This document shows positions 62,597 through 64,000 of a stretch of DNA of 64,000 nt, piece by piece. The position numbers and the translations under genes were made by a program. Each line of letters starts with the position of its first letter. Positions within the stretch are counted from its first letter, which is position 1. The stretch is from Kosakonia arachidis (GTDB lineage Bacteria > Pseudomonadota > Gammaproteobacteria > Enterobacterales > Enterobacteriaceae): positions 1,289,218-1,353,217 of the forward strand of contig NZ_FPAU01000001.1 in assembly GCF_900116535.1 (NCBI RefSeq), in the 5' to 3' direction. The notes beneath the pieces were generated by a model. It searched no databases. It saw nothing but the letters and a program-made list of their open reading frames with translations, and was not told the origin of the DNA.

Positions 62597-64000
62597 GCAC
62601 GCCCACCGCAACGTACCGTATTCAGTTTCGTAATGGCATGACCTTTGAGCGGGCTATTGCCCGCATTCCCTATCTTAAGCGGCTGGGGATCAGCCATCTT
62701 TACGCTTCGCCGATTTTTACCGCCACCCGCGGTTCGACACACGGTTACGACGTGACGGACGCCAATGAGATCGATCCGGCGTTGGGCGGTCGCGACGCGT
62801 TTATGCGCATGGCGGCGGCGCTGAAGGGGGCCGGGATGGGGTTAATTCTCGATATTGTGCCCAATCATATGGCCGCCTCGCTGGAAAACCCGTGGTGGCG
62901 CGATGTCATCGCGCAGGGGCAGAACAGCCCGTACGCGCGCCATTTTGATATTGACTGGTCTCGGCCGCTGACACTGCCTTTCCTCGGCGACGATTTTGCC
63001 ACGGTCGTGGAAAAGGGCGAACTCATCGTTCAGGCCGATCCGCAAACCGGCCATCCCGTTTTTGTCTATTTCGATAGTGTTTACCCGCTGGTGGCGGAAA
63101 GTTGGCAGGGACGCGAAACAGAAGTGCTGGCGCTTCGCAACAGCCGCGATCTGATTGCGCTACATGAGCTTCAGCCGTGGCGCTTAACCTGCTGGCGTAC
63201 TGCGGCAAGCGATCTGTCGTACCGGCGCTTTTTTGAGATAACCGGGCTGGTGGGTGTGCGGGTTGAAGATGAGGCGGTATTTGATGACAGCCATCGCCTG
63301 ATTCTCGAACTGGTGAACAGCGGTATCGTTGACGGTCTGCGCGTCGATCATGTTGACGGGCTGGCCGATCCGCTGGAATATCTGCACCGTTTGCGCCATA
63401 AGGCCGGGCCGGCGTGCTATATCACAGTGGAAAAAATTCTTGGCAAAGGGGAACAATTACCCGCCGACTGGCCAGTTGCGGGGACCACCGGCTATGAATT
63501 TATCGCCGCGTTATCAGATGTGCTGGTGGACGATGAGCAACTCGACGTTCTGCGTAAAGCCTGGCATCAAGTGACGGGCAAAGCCGTCGATATGCAAGCG
63601 GAGTTACGGGCCGCGAAGCGATTAATGGTCGATCGCAATTTCGCCGGGGAGTTCAGCACGCTGGTGCGACTGGCGGTGGAGATTGGCCACGCTGAAATTC
63701 CGGTGCCGCAGGCCAAAGCGGTGCGTCAGGCGCTACGGGAATTGCTGATTGCTTTTCCGGTCTATCGCACCTATGGCACCAGGCAAGGCCTGACGCCAGC
63801 CGACACTGAGCGGTTGGCGAAAGTGGTCGATCGGGTCAACCGTAGCGAACATGCGCCGGATCCGGCGGCGCTGGATTTTGTTATCCGCATCCTGCATGGC
63901 GACGTGGCGAAAAGTATGCTTCATCAGGCTGCGTATTTCCGCACCCGTTTTCAGCAACTGACCGGTCCGCTGATGGCGAAATCGGTGGAGGATACGCTGT
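62593..64000 (+). CDS. treY: TreY, maltooligosyl trehalose synthase, truncated by window end
   Basis: TreY isomerises the reducing-end linkage of maltodextrins to alpha,alpha-1,1. The frame opens at ATG 62593, overlapping the treZ stop, and stays open to the last base, so about 469 residues of a protein usually above 800 are visible. It starts MSTPTATYRIQFRNGMTFER. GH13 regions seen are YASPIFTATRGSTHGYDVTD (in part), LDIVPNHMA, the nucleophile in GLRVDHVDGL, and the glutamate in YITVEKIL. Confidence 0.95.
   Translation, partial: MSTPTATYRIQFRNGMTFERAIARIPYLKRLGISHLYASPIFTATRGSTHGYDVTDANEIDPALGGRDAFMRMAAALKGAGMGLILDIVPNHMAASLENPWWRDVIAQGQNSPYARHFDIDWSRPLTLPFLGDDFATVVEKGELIVQADPQTGHPVFVYFDSVYPLVAESWQGRETEVLALRNSRDLIALHELQPWRLTCWRTAASDLSYRRFFEITGLVGVRVEDEAVFDDSHRLILELVNSGIVDGLRVDHVDGLADPLEYLHRLRHKAGPACYITVEKILGKGEQLPADWPVAGTTGYEFIAALSDVLVDDEQLDVLRKAWHQVTGKAVDMQAELRAAKRLMVDRNFAGEFSTLVRLAVEIGHAEIPVPQAKAVRQALRELLIAFPVYRTYGTRQGLTPADTERLAKVVDRVNRSEHAPDPAALDFVIRILHGDVAKSMLHQAAYFRTRFQQLTGPLMAKSVEDTL

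Overview
The window reads as chromosome of a nitrogen-fixing enterobacterium close to Klebsiella and Kosakonia. The evidence is a complete Klebsiella-type nif cluster (J-HDKTY-ENX-USVWZM-F-LA-BQ), an E. coli-like sad/glsB/yneG/dgcF/uxaB/yneE block, an ERIC element and REP sequences, and trehalose genes treZ/treY. Kosakonia is my best guess for the genus, but no marker gene here proves it.

Bases 1-11600 match the E. coli order sad-glsB-yneG-dgcF-uxaB-yneE. Four genes are added: a chemoreceptor between sad and glsB, and two diguanylate cyclases plus a GNAT acetyltransferase between dgcF and uxaB. The acetyltransferase has an ERIC element as its leader. Bases 11500-19110 hold a small membrane ORF, a MocR-type regulator divergent from an AhpD-like gene, a LysR regulator divergent from an aldehyde dehydrogenase, a second chemoreceptor and an EAL-HDOD protein.

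Bases 19318-44404 are the nif regulon. Every expected operon has a recognisable sigma-54 -24/-12 promoter. NifA upstream activator sequences (TGT-N10-ACA) lie before nifB, nifF, nifU, nifE, nifH and nifJ, and two NtrC-like sites lie before nifLA. NtrC and nitrogen limitation would switch on nifLA. NifA, antagonised by NifL, would then activate the structural genes (HDK), cofactor assembly (B, Q, E, N, X, V, Y), cluster supply and maturation (U, S, W, Z, M, T) and electron transport (J to F to H). The one visible departure from the Klebsiella layout is a 1.75-kb AT-rich element with 25-bp terminal inverted repeats between nifX and nifU. It carries a truncated IS5-like transposase and an unknown 96-aa ORF.

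Bases 44461-55965 are accessory: a HAD phosphatase, an amidase/MFS/LysR/cupin catabolic group, a metallophosphoesterase, an orphan RelE-like protein with a disordered N-terminus, a LysR/SDR pair, an MDR oxidoreductase and a class A beta-lactamase. Bases 56128-60697 encode a membrane formate dehydrogenase whose alpha subunit has cysteine in place of selenocysteine. Bases 60815-64000 encode TreZ and the first part of TreY, which runs off the end.
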